Shown: positions 1-12,700 of the stretch, one piece after another
Layout of the letters: every line of letters starts with the position of its first letter
Numbering within the stretch: position 1 is the first letter of the stretch
Assembly (NCBI GenBank): GCA_905250115.1
Contig: CAJNOI010000002.1
Location: forward strand, 1,070,957-1,134,956
Reading direction: 5' to 3'
DNA: 64,000 nucleotides
DNA from: Adineta steineri
Taxonomy: Eukaryota > Rotifera > Eurotatoria > Adinetida > Adinetidae
Notes under the pieces: generated by a model
Told to the model about the DNA's origin: nothing
Databases searched by the model: none
What the model saw: the letters and a program-made list of their open reading frames with translations, nothing else
Made by a program: the position numbers and the translations under genes

Positions 1-1
1 T

Positions 2-538
2 CTAGTTTTAAGCCGTGGTACTACACATCGTCCACCTGTACTTAATAAATATTTATTTCCAATTGATGAAGCATCAGCTAGTGCTAATTATTTAATTGAA
101 CGTAATATTCCATCAGATAAAATTTTAATTGAGAACTGGTCATTAGATACGATTGGTAATGCTTATTTTGCTCGACAATGTATTTTAGAACCAATGGAAT
201 TATATAATTTAGCTGTAATTACAAATGATTTTCATATGACACGAACAAAATTCATATTTGATTGGATTTTTTCACTAACAAATTCAACAATAGATCGTTG
301 TGAAAAATATAAAATTGATTATTTTACTGTTAGTAATCAAGATATGACTGATGAACAATTAATAGCACGTATCGATAAAGAACGTTCAGCATGTGATGAT
401 TTAAAAATAAAAATTCAACAAATTACAAATCTTTCTCAAATGGCTCAATTTTTATTTATTGAACATGGAGCATACAAAGCAAAAAATCTACATTCACTTC
501 GAAGTCAACTTGATTCTTTAACTGCATCAACTTATTGA
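2..538 (+). CDS. DUF218/YdcF-like domain protein, 3' part
   Basis: The reading frame is open from base 2, so the 5' end lies outside the window; about 178 residues remain. The fragment has the look of the DUF218 (YdcF/SanA-like) fold: an LSRGTTHRPP stretch, then ENWSLDTIGNAYFARQ and a strand followed by TNDFHMTRTKFIFDWIF. In this family the conserved Ser/Thr, Asn and His residues in such blocks line a putative nucleotide-binding pocket; the biochemical role in animals is not known. No membrane segment is seen in the part present. The stop at 536-538 lies only 133 nt from the stop of the IFT54 gene on the other strand, so the two genes converge tail to tail. An AATAAA-like signal follows near 636. 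Family assignment is from motif resemblance only. Confidence 0.7.
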   Translation, partial: LVLSRGTTHRPPVLNKYLFPIDEASASANYLIERNIPSDKILIENWSLDTIGNAYFARQCILEPMELYNLAVITNDFHMTRTKFIFDWIFSLTNSTIDRCEKYKIDYFTVSNQDMTDEQLIARIDKERSACDDLKIKIQQITNLSQMAQFLFIEHGAYKAKNLHSLRSQLDSLTASTY

Positions 539-671
539 TGTTAACTTACTAAAGATATGCGTATTAAATAGATAGGTATATATATATATATATGTATAAG
601 AGTTACATACACACATCAAAACATCAAAATTAAATGAATAAAAACAAAAACAAAAACAAAAAAAACAGTAT

Positions 672-3195
672 TTATTTGATTTTACCAATAATTTTAAGAA
701 GCCGCTCACCATTTGCTTTTTCAGTAGTATTAATTTTTTTCTTCATAAATATAATTCGATTTTTCATATCGCCTATTTGATCATCAAAATCAAGTAAAGC
801 AGCTCGAAGTGGTTCAAGACTTTGATCAGTTGTACTAAAATAAAAATTAGTCAAGGGAATATTGTGAAAATAATCGAAGAAAAAAAAAATATTCGATTTA
901 TAAATCCTAATATATTCTGTCTATGCAAATATATCTTATACTACAATATTGTCTATATGCTAGATCCAATTCGATAATAGAATTAGTAAAACTAACATTC
1001 ACCATGAGGGCAGATCCACATTGGGAAAATCTAGTAAAACGACTTAAATTATGCCTAAATGATCAGTGCTTCCGTATTCTCGGGCTGATACAATGTTTAT
1101 CATAATTTGTGAAATAAAATTACTGATTATAATAATTTCAAACTTACAATTTTTCCTTTCTTAAATCAACAATCGTTCTTTTATATTCATCCGTATAATG
1201 TTGCATTTCTTTAGCCATCATTTCATAATCTTCTTGAAGATATTCAAGTATTTTACCTAATGGTACAACACTAAAAATCAAAAAATAGATTTTTGTTTAT
1301 TTCATCAAAATATAAACCTTTTTGTAAGCGATTGAATTGTTTCACGAAGTTTATCAACATCTTTTTGAATTTTTTCACGTTCACGTCGACGTTGAGCATC
1401 ATTTTGTGTAATAGTTTTCTAGAATGACAATAGAAATAAAATTATTTTATTTAAAAAGAAAACAACTATTTACCACATCAGCTTTTTGTCCAGCTATTTC
1501 ACTACCATGTTCTAAGTTCTTTTTTGAATTCATCATTTTTGTTACAAGTGCACCATGTTGAGCACCATCATCATCATCTTGATCTCCAGTGCCACCATCA
1601 CGACTATCAAAATCATCTTGTTTCTATTGTAAAAATAGTAAAAAAGTTTTATTTCAATAAATTATTCGTTGTCTCTTACAAATGATTTTGTTGCTGATGG
1701 TTTTTCTTCTTGTATTAAGAAATTATCGTCATCATCATCATCATTGTCATTGTTTACATCATTATCACGAGTTTTTGTGCTTTCAATAATTAAAGTTCCT
1801 TGACCACGTTGAGCTCCACTAGGTGTTCTTTTCAAAAACAAGGACAATAATTTATCAATAGATAAGAAAAATGAGAAATATTTACCGTCCAGATGTTCCA
1901 GCCATTTCATCAGAAGATGTTTGTGTTACTAATTTATTCCTTTTAGCTGCAGTAGTTGGTCGAACTAAAGGTCTTCTGAAAAATAAAAAACGCTATTGAT
2001 CGAAATAATATCAAACTAATTTTACCCATCATTATCATCACGATCATTTGACACAAGTGTTGGAGGATGTCGTGATGGTTGTTCAGCTGAAACAAAAAAA
2101 AAAGAAAGGAAGATTTATATTGAAATTTATAAAAACTTTTTTTATACAAACTTTTAGGAGATGTTGCTCGTTGATGACTACCATTATCTTGATGTTTTCT
2201 TGTACCTTTAGCTGATGTTGGTCGTATTGGTCGACGACCTTTTGATTCATCATCATCCTAAATGAAATATATTTATTATATAAAATACTAAATGAATTTT
2301 TTTTTAATGACTCTTTTATCATTGTCATCATCATCATCTTGTCTTTGTATAATTGTTGGTTTTTTCTCTTCATGAGCATTATCTTCAGGTGCTCGAGAAC
2401 CTCGTCGTTTCTTTGAATGACCACTTCCATCTGCATCTCCTTTATCCTTTTAAAAATAAAATTATTTAATTTATTTACAACAAAAAACAAAGTCAAAGTA
2501 TTTTTATATTTACTTTACTATGATCTCTTGAACTAGATTTTTTCTCGGGTGTGGGTTCTTCACGATCACGAGATTTACTTGAACGTTCACCTTTTGATGA
2601 ACGTTTATCTGATTGTTCTTGATCTTGATTTCGGGCTGGTTCTTCATTTTCATTTGATTCACCTAAGCTTTGTAAAGTTTTTCGAACAACTTCTCGATTA
2701 TCAACATTAGCATTAATTGCTTCAGCAAGTGCTTGTAATAAAAGATTTGTTTTATCGGCTTCTTGACCAGCTAATATTTTTGATACACGTACATCTGGTG
2801 CTCGTTTAACAGCAATATCTAAATAATAATTAAAGAAAAAAACACGATATAAATAGAAATATTTATCGTATATTTATACTAACAAACAGCCGTAACAAGT
2901 TTTTTCATAAATAATGTTTTATTATCACGACTTTCTTTGAGATAAGCTGGTGTAAGTTCTTCATCATTATATAATCCTTGAAGAAAATCTGTTTTTTTTA
3001 CAACCTAAATAATTTTATATGTATTACGAGGAAGACGGTACAAAAATTTTGACATACTCCTTTAACAATATCTTGAAGAAACTGTACTGGTGGTCGACTA
3101 AGAAGTTTTTCAGTTAATGCTGGCGCATTAATTACTTGACCAAGAGTATCTTGAGTACGTTTTATAATATCTGGATCGACAGCTGCGTCACCCAT
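672..3195 (-). CDS. TRAF3IP1: Intraflagellar transport protein 54 (TRAF3-interacting protein 1 / MIP-T3)
   Basis: About eleven exons on the minus strand. The first exons are 3058-3195, 2884-3004 and 2514-2818, joined in frame by introns of about 50-65 nt with GT/AG ends. The N-terminus (RTQDTLGQVINAPALTEKLL) and the following helical block (APDVRVSKILAGQEADKTN) match the calponin-homology-like domain of IFT54/MIP-T3. A charged, disordered Lys/Arg/Asp/Glu-rich middle follows (with runs of Asp), as usual for the family. The C-terminal coiled coil contains HGALVTKMM and VPLGKILEYLQEDYEMM, matching the IFT54 coiled coil that binds IFT20. IFT54 is an IFT-B subunit that also binds microtubules and is needed for cilia, consistent with a ciliated animal. 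Start chosen at the conserved MGDAAVDPDIIKRT. Some middle exon borders are less certain. Confidence 0.93.
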
Positions 3196-4506
3196 GTTTA
3201 TATGTAAAAAGATATTTGAATGATAATATTTAAACTATGAACCATGAATGATGCCGATTCTTATTAGTTGCTTAGTAACTGATTTCAAGTCACCTTTATA
3301 GGTGGAATCAGATGTCGTTAGACATCATTCTCATTCAAATAAAAAAAATTATAAAAATTAAATTAGATTCTTAAAAAAACTAATGATTTAATGGAATATA
3401 TTTGACAAGTGTAATTAATGAATGATAGAAAATCACGATTCATATCGTATAACTACTTAATAATATGTTGATTTTTCTTCTCGAGACATTGAAAGTTTTG
3501 TCTTATCAATAGTAATGATTATCTATATAAATAATAATGTTTTTATTCGATAGATAACATATGAATGCTTCGAACAATCTTCATAAGATTAATGGATAAT
3601 TCTGAAAATATGTTTGAAAAGATTCTTTCTTTAAATAGAAATGAGCTAAAAAAATTAATTTTTTTTTCTCTTTATAAATTGATTAATAATTTATTTATAT
3701 GATTGAAAATAAAATGTTATCCGGATATGAAAATATCTTACCCAAGGATTATTAAAACCTACATAATTGAGTTTATTTTTCTTTTTAAAGAAATTCTATT
3801 ATTACAAAATACCTTAAGGCATTTCTCATTATATGTCCGGAAAAAAGAATGATAATATATACATACAAATGTAATCATGCTCAAAGAATAACTCATTTAT
3901 CAATTTAAAAAAAAAGGAGAAAAAATAATAATTTTTGATAAAAAATCATCTGAATGAAATATTAATCTCTCTAATTTGATATTTGACCTTTTGCTTCTCT
4001 TACTACCTTCACATATGTCTCTTTTCTTTTTGCTTGCTTGTTGTTTAGAATCTCATCAAGTTAGGTAGTGTTGACATGTGCATATATATCAATGAATAGA
4101 ACAGCAGTTTGATAAATTGATGTTTACCTTAGAAATATATTGAAATTCTGTATTCACATATCGTTCATGAATGTCTAATTGTTAGAACATGTTTAAATGA
4201 TAAACGAAGATGATCTTTTTCTTTATTTTCAATTTTCTATTCTGTATATATAGGAAATGATTCGCAACTGACAGTCGTTATCAGACAGACAGGCTGATTA
4301 TAAGACTAGTACATCATATCTAAAAATTATTTCTATGTTTAATGATCGGTGACTAAATGTTTCAAAAATATAGAAAACTAAGATATTTGTCTTTTAAATT
4401 ATGACAATGATCATTTAATCTTAATATAAAAGAAGAAATAGTACTTGAGCTTTTGATCAAACAATCTCTGATGGGTGTCGAATCCGGTGCGAAAAGGTTG
4501 TCTTCT

Positions 4507-4537
<31 letters not shown>

Positions 4538-5938
4538 TCTTAGCTCTATTTGCTTTTTTTGAGTATGTGAGTGGCTATGTATATATATATATGTGTCAAC
4601 TTAGAGTTTATTTTGTCAATATGTAATTCAATAATGACAGTCAATTAATCCTGTCCGGTTTCTTTTCAATATTGATTGTCATGTTTTGAAAAAAAATAAG
4701 AAAAAGAGAAAAGAGATTTTCGTCTTATTGTTTGTCTGATAATGTTATTGTTTTGAATCAATCAATTTGTGTGTCTGGATGTGTGTGTATGTGTATATGT
4801 ATACATAGTAGGATGACGTTTATCATATCAAAAGACAAGAATGAAGACACGAAACTGATCTGTAGAGAATTAAATAGACAATACAATAATAACAATATTA
4901 AAACCAAAAGAAATTTGATGCTTTTATATGTGTATATAATGATAAAAAAAAAGAAAATGTATGTGCCGCATATATCTTGATCATTATTGAAATTGAAAAA
5001 TACGAGAAAGAGAGAGAAAGAAAATAGACGGAAGCATCTTCGATTATGGAATCATTGCTAACGTCGCCCATCATTACAATTCGATGGTGCGTTACTTATC
5101 GACTGACTGTGATTGATTAATAATCGACTGTTTTGCCTACGTCAGCAGGTGCTATTATTTTCCTACTTAATCATACATTTGTAGCCCCGAAGTCAAGCTT
5201 ATCAATATACACAGATTACATCGTTCGATGAGTTTCTTTTATGAAAGGCAAAGAAAAAAAATGATGATGATGAGAAGAAGAAGAAGACAAATGTAAAGTA
5301 AAAGAAGAAAAAAAGGAAGAAGAAGAAGAAAAAATCTTAGTCAACAAGTCTCTTTTCTTGTTGTTGTCATTGACATAAAGATGTTTTATATGTTGGTCAT
5401 ATTTCATTCAAAGTAAAAGCAAAGAGGAAAAAAAGAAGCACTAACGATTTCCGCTTTTTTCGCCGTCTCTTTTTCTTCTTTCTTTTTCTTTTTCTTTATT
5501 TCTTTTACTTGCCTTCTTTTATTTCATCTATCTATCTCTCATTGGTAGATGAGAAAAAAAAGAAATATATATATATATAGATATATATATATATAAATAT
5601 ATATTTCTCTTTCGCTCGACAACTTCAACTAGCACCAATCAGTGCGTTCGACCAGTCAGATTAAATGGAAAGAAAAGAAACACTTAGTTATTTTTTCTTC
5701 TTTTATATATACATCATTTTATAGGTCATTGATTTGTAAAAAAAAAAAAAAGAAAAGACCGTTGCTGGCCACATTTATCATCATCATTTCTCTTTTTCTT
5801 TTTCTCTTTTTTTCCCTCAGCCTTGTAACTTGATTCAATCAACACACATTATCCTAGTATATGTGTAGCAGCTAAAGATTTGCATAAGCAAGCGACAAAC
5901 GAGAATATCTCAATATTCACTTATAGAGACAAGAAGAA
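3196..5938. other. Intergenic region between divergent IFT54 and Dachshund genes
   Basis: No coding exon is supported. The stretch holds microsatellites: a CT run near 4505-4533, an AT-rich TA repeat near 5565-5605, GAA/AAG tracts around 5270-5330, and long pyrimidine tracts near 5460-5530. It must contain the promoters of both flanking genes, and its length compared with most gaps here fits the regulatory load expected of a developmental gene such as Dachshund. No TATA box or binding site could be assigned. Confidence 0.6.
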
Positions 5939-8495
5939 ATGCGCATCATGTCACACGAACATAGTCCAACAGGTGATAGTAATTCATCGACAAGTATATT
6001 ATCAACAACTGGTTTATCACCATCACCACCACGAAATTCTATTTTACAAGGAAAAACTTATGAACATGATCGTCGTGCAAGTATATGTTCACAACATTCA
6101 TCCTATTCAATGAAATTTGAAAAAACAACATATGAATCAGCACCTGTTGCACGTAATACATTAGAAAATAATCAAGTAAGAATTATTGATTATCGTGGAA
6201 CAAAATTAACATCATTTAATGTCGATGGACGTGAATTAATATGTTTACCACAAGCATTTGATTTATTTTTAAAAAATTTAGTTGGAGGTTTACATACTGT
6301 TTATACAAAATTAAAACGTTTAGAAATTATACCTGTTGTATGTAATGTTGAACAAGTACGAATCTTACGTGGTCTTGGTGCCATACAACCAGGTGTAAAT
6401 CGATGTAAACTTTTAGGACCATCGGAATTTGATATTTTATATGATGATTGTACAAATTCAGGGTAAGATATATATACATTGAAAAGAAAAGATTATTAAC
6501 ATAAATATAAAGACAAAACTTGTTTGAAAGATTTCAATCTGTCAAAATTTGTAATTCGAGAATGTTTATTGAATGTAGGACAGAGAGAGAGAGAGAGAAA
6601 AAAAAACATTTTAAATTGAAGAGATGTTCTCAATCAGACATTTGAATAGGATGTTCAATCATATGGAAATGTCTTTGAACAAAAAAGGAAAGCATATCGG
6701 ATACTTATTTATTAATTAAATCTTCTTTTTTTTTCTCATTTTTTTCTTTTTACTTTTTATAATTTAGTTCTCGACCAGGTCGACCACCAAAACGTAATTC
6801 AGCACATCAAATAGATGATTGTTTAGATAATAAACGTATTAAATTATCATCAAGTCTTTTACTTCGTTCATTTCCTGATTTTACAAATCAAAGTAAAAAA
6901 AAACGAAGAGAAATATTTTTTTTTGCTTATTTAAAAAATTAAATAGCTTTCAAATATCCGGTTCATTCAAATGGTTATCTATCTGTTCCACAAGCAAATG
7001 GAAATCAATCACCTTCATTTTCACATTCATTTGGTTATTCAGCATTTGCACCAACATTACCTATACATTTTGCTCAAAATCATCATCATCAACATCAACA
7101 TCCAACATATCTTTTAGGCGATAATCGACCAACACATTTCAATGAAACAAATAATAATAAACCATCATCAATTGCAACATCATCATCATCACATCGATCT
7201 CCTTCTTCAAGTAAGTAATAATATATATATAAGCAAAAAAATCTATTCACATTCAATTAGAATTAAATCAGCTTACATACTCAAGTTTCAAATTACTTTA
7301 CTTGTGAAATAGAAAGAAAAAGAAAGACAGATTTTTTTTCTTCTTCTTCTTCTTCTTCTTGTAAAAAGATTTAGCCGAGTGGAATAATAAAAGAAAAAGC
7401 AAACGACTTTCTCGTTATCCACCCAGTCAACCTGTTATATTGCTGTCAAAATCTATTTGAAACATCTTCTTCTCTTTTTTTTCTTATTCATATAGACCGA
7501 AAGTAATGGTTTCCGTTTTCACGAATCCCCTATCGACGAGAAAGAAAAGAACCCGCTAGTCTTCGTTATGAGTTCATTATTATCGACACGCGAAACAAAT
7601 TAAATCATGTCACGGAATCGCACTGTCAAAAGAACTACTATATAGATACCCTTAAGGCAATGATTTCTTTTTTAAATTAACTATACTTTGTCTACTTACA
7701 TATTAAGATATATATGAATCGGATAAGTATCTTTTTGTTTTGTTCATTTTTCTATAGATGAAATTCGTCCTTTTACTATTGATGCAATGCTTAGTAATGC
7801 AAATAATAATAATAATAATGGAAAAAATTTAAATAAAGAAAATTCTCAACGAAATGGTATGTTGTTAAATATGAATAATAATAATAATAATGATTTTGAT
7901 AACCTTCTCTCTCTTTTGTTATCAATTAGATCGATTAATAAAACCTATTGATCTTTCAACAACATCTACTGATATATCTTCACCGACAAATGAACAAACA
8001 CCACCACCACCACCAACACCATCATCATCCGGATTACCAACAGCGGCAACATTAAATTTTTTTCATATGAAAAATATGATTGAATTTACTGTTGAAAGTG
8101 CTCGTCTACGTGAAAAACAACTTGAAAATGAAATTGGTATAAAAAAGAAAAGAAAAAAATTCATTTCATTTAATATTTTTCCTTCTCTCTCTATAGTTGA
8201 TCTACGAACTGAATTAACGAAAGAACAAGATTCTCGACAAAAACTTGAACAAGATATTCTTGAATTACGACGTGTTAGAAGTATAAAAAACTCAATAATT
8301 ATTATTAACATAAAATAAATTTCATATTTATATTTTTTGTTTCTAGATGTATTAATAAAAAAATTAAAACGTCTCAATCGATCATTATCAACAACTGGTA
8401 TATGTTCTAACAGTAATGGTGATACAAAAAGTAATAAAAATATTTGCTTTTGTCTCTATAAAATATTTATTTATTAATTAGATGAATCATCATGA
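5939..8495 (+). CDS. dac: Dachshund homologue (Ski/Sno/Dac transcription cofactor)
   Basis: Eight exons: 5939-6462, 6768-6892, 6947-7210, 7758-7856, 7930-8136, 8197-8280, 8347-8430 and 8482-8495, giving 466 residues. Residues about 75-170 form the DACHbox-N (Ski/Sno/Dac) domain; LICLPQAFDLFLKNLVGGLH and ILRGLGAIQPGVNRC are nearly identical to vertebrate DACH1. It is followed by SRPGRPPKR, also conserved. The C-terminal part (MKNMIEFTVESARLREKQLE, then VDLRTELTKEQDSRQ) matches the coiled-coil DACHbox-C. Dachshund proteins are nuclear cofactors in the retinal determination network (Eya, Six, Pax6) and in limb and neural development. A low-complexity Asn/His/Ser linker separates the two boxes. 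Six of the seven introns are phase 1, and the last exon encodes only the final four residues. An alternative start lies at 5948. Polyadenylation signal likely near 8791. Confidence 0.95.
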
Positions 8496-9706
8496 TTAAT
8501 AATCGAAATAAATGTCAATCGAATCAATTTAAGATATATATCTTTAGTAGAAAACGGACATAGTGATATTAATATCACAATGATGTATTTAAACATCGAA
8601 TCTCTGTTTTTTTTCTCTTCTTCTTCTTCTTCTTCTCTCTTCTTTGTCATTTTATCTGTGTATGCACTTTTGTTTATTCATGGAAAAGCTCACTTATCGA
8701 AAATTTTGTATGTTTGTGATTTAAAATAAGAAAGATTATTTAGCAAATAATCAATGATGTACTTGCGGAATTATATGTTTGATTCAATTCAAATAAAAAA
8801 TATTAAAATATAAATTGCTTTGATTGGTCTATTATATTTTTTTGAATAAATGTGTCAGATAATAATCATTAGTATATATATTCACATAAGAGATTCAGTA
8901 AGAATAGATGAAGATTATATTTACATAATAATAATGAATAAATATCTATTTAATTTTCAAATGTTATAAAAAATGAATTTATCAATTCACTTAAATTTTA
9001 TTTATACTCGATTTAAACAAAATAAAGACTAGACTTATTTTATTAAACGAATACTTGGTAAAAAAAATGCCTTAGACATAGTAAGCTTATGTTGAACAAA
9101 TTTACAAGAAATTACTTATGATAAAATAGGTTTTGAATTTTTTGATGAACTACAATTCGATGATCTTTATGTAAGTGACATCTGTCGACATATTATAATC
9201 TATGGTTATAATTTACTTCCAGAGTGAACCTGAACAACAGTAGATAGGTTACAACTGTTTGTTCGTATGTTCTTATGATGATTCAACTAGTCAATATTTT
9301 TAAAATTTAATTTATTTACATATTTATATATACTTATGGTTTTTATATAATTTTTATGGCCTCTAGTGTAATTAATCATCGTAGTAGAACTAATTTTATA
9401 TCGATTTTGACAATTAAATATGTGAAAAATTGACTCATAATCTTATAAATACTTTTTTATTTGACAATATATTAAATCTGAAGATGTTTTTTTTATTTAA
9501 ACATCTACATTTCAATTTTATTTCATATAATTCATTAAAAATGTAAATATAATAATCAACAGTATGAAAAGTTTCTGTTTCGTGGAAACAATTGTTTATT
9601 TTACAGATAAACATTATATGAATTCACTGCAACTCTTCTTGTTTAATTTTTATTTCAGATTATATTTTATTTTCAAATAGAAAAAAACTACAAATCATTT
9701 AATAAC
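8496..9706. other. Intergenic region downstream of Dachshund
   Basis: AT-rich sequence with a TTC repeat near 8619-8640. It contains the Dachshund 3' UTR (AATAAA-type signal near 8791) and, just before the UBE4B start, a pyrimidine tract ending in TTTATTTCAG at about 9649-9658 that looks like a splice acceptor for a 5' UTR exon or spliced leader. Nothing else is recognised. Confidence 0.5.
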
Positions 9707-12700
9707 ATGAATGAACTATCTAATGAATCAAGTTCAACTGTGGAATCATCATCACCACCATCAACACCAGTACCACCAACAGTAAATCCATTATCACCAG
9801 ATGAAGTATAATTTCAATGAAAGAAGATTTTGTATAGTAAATATTTCATATACTTTTAGCTTCGTCGGCGTCGTTTGGAAAAATTTTCCGGTGGAACAAC
9901 AGCGAAATCTCAATCTTCGACAACTACAGCAGATGTTAATGACAAACAAGTATCAACACAATTATCAAATGAGCTTGCTAGTAAATATATCGAATTATTA
10001 AAATCAAAACAAAAGTATATTTTTTATTTCATTAGCTTGTCAAATTGATTCTCAACAAACAAGTTTAACTGATGACAAGAATATGGATATTGGAGAAATA
10101 TCTCCTACACATCTATTACCAGCTAGTGGAGAACAAAAGTCTATTATTTCTTTTTTTTTTGTTTATAAAATAATATTCTTTTTTGTTCTGAAAAGGCTGT
10201 TACAAAGTCAACATTCAACAGGTGATAAACGTTCATATGATATTAATTCGAATAGTACATCTAAAGAAATAACACCAGAAAATCAAGTTGATAATGATGG
10301 CAATAGAAATAGTACAATTAAAAAACGCAAATCAGAAGTCAGTTTATTTTGTATTATAAAGAAAAATATTATCTAAAAAATGAATTTTTGTTTAGAATCA
10401 ATTAAATACAGAAGAAGAACCTGTTTTTCGACGTATTCTTCGTCAAGTATTCAATATAAATGATCAAAATCAATCATTTATAACTGATCTAATTGAATGT
10501 AATTAAACTAATAAAAGAAAAATATTTAAATAATAAATTTACTTTGTTTTTTTAAAGTATCAGTTAAACGTCGATCAAAATTAATTCTATCTGATATATT
10601 CCTCCGATGTTTAACATCGGCACAATCTAATACAATTCGATCATTAATTGGGTAATTATAAATAAAATAAGAATATTTATGATAACTTTTGTTTTTCTCA
10701 TCGTTTAAGTCATGATTCAAAATATTCCGATCAATATGATATTTATCTTTGGTATTTTTTAAGTATTTATACACGTTGTGATTATAAAAGTTCATCTGTA
10801 AGATAAAATATATATATATCTCTAAAAAGAAAAGTATGCTTTTGTTTTTTTCAAGGAAGAAGAACGTGATCTTATTGAACATTGTCGATTATTATCTGTT
10901 AGATATTCTCTTATGTATATAACAAATAATGGAATATTTCTTGATATTTGGAATAAAACACTTAAATTACTTGATATTTTATTAATTGATTCATGTCCTG
11001 AATCTTTACATACATCTTTTTTGCATGAAATTGTCAGAATATCATATAATCAAGAACCAAAAATGAAGGTAATTTAAATTAATTTTCTCTATGTTGTAAA
11101 AAGTAATGATTATTTGCATTAATAAATTGTTGACAGGAAGAGCAGATTATCTTATACAACTAGACAAGTGTTTGTAATTAAATATTTACAAGTTGTAATA
11201 ATGAGCATTTTTCTAAAATACCCACTTTTAATCAATTCAGATTAGAGAGATATTATTCTACTTGAAAATATTTCGAAGAAGAATAAAACTTCATCATGAT
11301 AATTAAGTTCTAGTGCAATATGTGTAATAAAAATATTTTCGAATAAGCATTCAAACTTTCTTTAATCTTTTATCGAACTATGAAAAAATGATGTATTTTG
11401 TTTTTATTTATAGACTTGTGAAATACTTGTGCGTACAATTCTTTATCGTCTTCGTGAAACATGTTCTCAAGCAAATATATATATAAATCTTTTAACATTA
11501 CTTTTAAATTTATGTGAATGTCGAAATGGAAATGATCGACCTGTTTGTACATATCTTGTGAGATTAAATGATTGGTTACCACAAGTAGCATTACTTAATG
11601 GAAAAAGTTTACAACGCATGACACTCTTATCACCTGTTTTTTATATATCATGTTTTGCTGAAGATGATATTGATTTACTTGTTAGTCAACTTGAAAAACT
11701 CAATGATCAAGAACAAGATGATGATGTAATTTAATTTCTTTTTCTTTCTATAAACAATTAATTTCTATTTTAAAGAATAATCAAGATTTTTCTGAATATA
11801 AAGAAAAACAAGTTCGTTCAACAATACAAAGTCAATTGTATACAGCTCGTAAATTAATGCATAAAATAGTACTTGCATTTTTTTCAAATATATCATCACG
11901 TAATGCAATGTTAGAATATTTACAAAAATTTATTCATCTTAATATCAAACGTACTCATCTTACTGTAAGTAAATTTAAATTTATTAGGATATTAAAAAAT
12001 CTTTCATAATGTCTAAATATAGATGATTTATGCTTTTTAAAGTAAGTCTTTCAATGGTATATATATATTATATTGATTAAGTCCGATGTAGACATTAATG
12101 CGAAGGACGATCTAACTATTTTATATCATTATATATATATGAAACTTATATACCTTGATTATCTTCTTATCAGATGTGATAATTATATCTTTCGTTTTTA
12201 TCCAGAACATAAAAAGAGTTCAATCAGTGAAGCGCATTAAAATTGTCTATAAGCTTGACATCGTAATAATCAAGTCATAAATATCCTTGTAAGTGATTTA
12301 TTTCAAAGCTTCATCCATAATATTAAAAGACGTACAATCTTCATTGAAAAAGACATCATAGTAAGATATATATATATACTGTATCAAAGATGTCCTTGCT
12401 AAGAGCATTTAATTTACCTTTTGATTGAATAGATAGGGGATATATAGACAGTTGAGAAGGATTTTTATTCAATCGTTTAATAAAGTGTGAATTATAAAAA
12501 ATTTTTTAAAGATAAAATAATTTAAATAGGTTGATGAAAGTCAAATTACTGGTGATGGTTTTATGTTAAATCTCACATTTGTTCTACAACAACTTGCTTT
12601 ACCAATTGATGTAGAACGAGTAATAAATTCAAATAGAATATTTTGACTTTTTAAAAAGAAATATTTATCTTTATAAAGGTTGATTTAAATTATCCATATT

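Noticed and set aside
4460-4500. GTGTCGAATCC resembling a tRNA B box
   Set aside because: No A box at the right distance and no cloverleaf could be drawn.
8063-8377. Minus-strand 104-residue frame opposite Dachshund exons
   Set aside because: Shadow of the DACHbox-C exons; low complexity, no motif.
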